A DNA stretch of 7,319 nucleotides from Ruminococcus flavefaciens (lineage in GTDB: Bacteria > Bacillota > Clostridia > Oscillospirales > Ruminococcaceae). The translations under genes and the position numbers were made by a program. The notes beneath the pieces were generated by a model that saw only the letters and a program-made list of their open reading frames with translations, made no database searches and was not told where the DNA came from. Every line of letters begins with the position of its first letter. Position 1 is the stretch's first letter. The DNA is taken from positions 1-7,319 of the forward strand of contig DEBW01000195.1 of NCBI GenBank assembly GCA_002348905.1, written 5' to 3'. Below, piece by piece: positions 6,326 through 7,319 of the stretch.

Positions 6326-6334
6326 GTAATAACT
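6317..6334. promoter_or_regulatory. Possible operator dyad over the glnN -10
   Basis: GTTAT (6318-6322) and ATAAC (6329-6333) form a 5-bp inverted repeat around 6 bases that overlaps the -10 box. TGTTA and TAACT half-sites resemble the GlnR/TnrA consensus TGTNA-N7-TNACA of Bacillus, but the spacing here is 8 instead of 7 and the last base differs. A dyad this short in AT-rich DNA could be chance. Confidence 0.25.
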
Positions 6335-6361
6335 ATTAGGTGTTTTATGGGAGGAAATACT

Positions 6362-7319
6362 ATGGTAAATATTCCTGAGATCTTTGGATGCAACGTGTTC
6401 AATGAAACTGTTATGAAGAACCGTCTGCCCAAAAATGTCTACAAGAACCTCAGAAGGACAATGGAAAAGGGCGAACCCCTTGATACTACTACCGCTGATT
6501 TCGTGGCAAATGCTATCAAGGAATGGGCAATCGAGAAAGGTGCTACTCATTATACCCACTGGTTCCAGCCTATGACAGGCTCTACTGCTGAAAAGCATGA
6601 TTCTTTCATCAGCCCGGGAGCTAACAGCACTGCACTCATGGAGTTCTCAGGCAAGGCGCTTATAAAGGGTGAACCTGACGCATCTTCATTCCCGTCAGGC
6701 GGTCTCAGACGTACAAACACTGCAAGAGGCTATACAGCATGGGATCCTACCTCTTACTGCTTTGTAAAAGAGGGAAGCCTTTATATCCCGACTGTATTCA
6801 TGTCTTATACAGGCGAAACCCTTGATAAGAAAACTCCGCTTCTCCGTTCAATGGATGCTCTCAGCAAGACCGCTGTACGCTTCCTTAAACTTTTTGGCAA
6901 CGAGAACGTAACAAGAGTTACTTCTACTGTAGGTGCTGAACAGGAGTATTTCCTCATTGATAAGAAAAAATATGACCAGCGTGAAGACCTTGTCCTTACC
7001 GGACGTACACTTTTTGGTGCTAAGCCTCCGAAGGGACAGGAACTTGACGACCAGTACTTTGCAAACCTTAGACCACGTATAGCTGCTTATATGGCAGAGC
7101 TTGACGAGGAACTCTGGAAGCTTGGCATATACTCAAAGACCAAGCACAACGAAGTTGCTCCGGCACAGCATGAAATGGCTCCTATCTTCACAACTTCCAA
7201 CCTCGGCACAGATCAGAACGAGCTTGCTATGGAAGTAATGGAGAAGGTTGCTCTCCGCCACGGACTCGTATGCCTGCTTCACGAAAAGCCGTTTGAAGGC
7301 GTAAACGGTTCAGGTAAGC
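6362..7319 (+). CDS. glnN: Glutamine synthetase type III, N-terminal part
   Basis: GSIII makes glutamine from glutamate, ammonia and ATP. It is a large (about 700 residue) dodecameric form found in Bacteroides, ruminococci and cyanobacteria. The frame is open from the ATG to the right edge and gives the first 319 residues, under half of the protein. The start is typical of the family (MVNIPEIFGCNVFN). THWFQPMTG lies at 65-73, the metal-binding GAEQEYFLID at 191-200 (an ExE pair), and the GSIII signature HNEVAPAQHEMAP at 262-274. The sequence ends in the glutamate/ATP-site segment NGSGK. GGAGG (6350-6354) lies 7 bases before the ATG. An in-frame ATG at 6347 would add five residues but overlaps that Shine-Dalgarno. 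The gene has its own promoter and is the first gene of its transcript. Confidence 0.95.
   Translation, partial: MVNIPEIFGCNVFNETVMKNRLPKNVYKNLRRTMEKGEPLDTTTADFVANAIKEWAIEKGATHYTHWFQPMTGSTAEKHDSFISPGANSTALMEFSGKALIKGEPDASSFPSGGLRRTNTARGYTAWDPTSYCFVKEGSLYIPTVFMSYTGETLDKKTPLLRSMDALSKTAVRFLKLFGNENVTRVTSTVGAEQEYFLIDKKKYDQREDLVLTGRTLFGAKPPKGQELDDQYFANLRPRIAAYMAELDEELWKLGIYSKTKHNEVAPAQHEMAPIFTTSNLGTDQNELAMEVMEKVALRHGLVCLLHEKPFEGVNGSGK

Noticed and set aside
6260..6598. 112-codon - strand open frame over the glnN start
   Set aside because: It overlaps the conserved N-terminus and promoter of glnN and shows no family features or start signals.

Overview
The window looks like ordinary chromosomal sequence from a low- to mid-GC Firmicute, most likely a Ruminococcus-like member of the Oscillospiraceae. 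The reasons are the greA-lysS pair, a type III glutamine synthetase, strong AGGAGG-type ribosome binding sites, sigma-A promoters with extended -10 elements, and TAA as the only stop codon used by the genes seen here. The genus is inferred from gene content and style, not from a search. There is no tRNA, rRNA, CRISPR array, IS element or phage gene.

Layout. 1-105 is the C-terminal tail of an unidentified gene. 126-2304 is a + strand transcription unit with its own promoter, carrying greA (transcript cleavage factor) and lysS (lysyl-tRNA synthetase), closed by a bidirectional terminator. The - strand gene that converges on that terminator encodes a CPBP-family intramembrane protease (2355-3254). 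Its promoter overlaps a perfect 14-bp inverted repeat that is probably an operator. Divergent from it, a consensus TTGACA-17-TATAAT promoter drives a coiled-coil, single-span membrane protein of unknown function (3511-4329). That reading frame appears to begin at 3442 but is broken by an in-frame TAA at 3502. A second bidirectional terminator separates it from a - strand SulP/SLC26 anion transporter with a STAS domain (4381-6069). A 292-bp divergent intergenic region then leads to glnN, type III glutamine synthetase, which runs off the right edge.

The genes do not form one pathway. greA-lysS is information processing and glnN is nitrogen assimilation. The CPBP protease, the coiled-coil protein and the SulP transporter are membrane proteins, each with its own promoter or strand. 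I found no convincing new multi-gene system. The points most worth checking are the in-frame stop in the coiled-coil gene, the perfect palindrome at the CPBP promoter, and the repeated motif and dyad between sulP and glnN.
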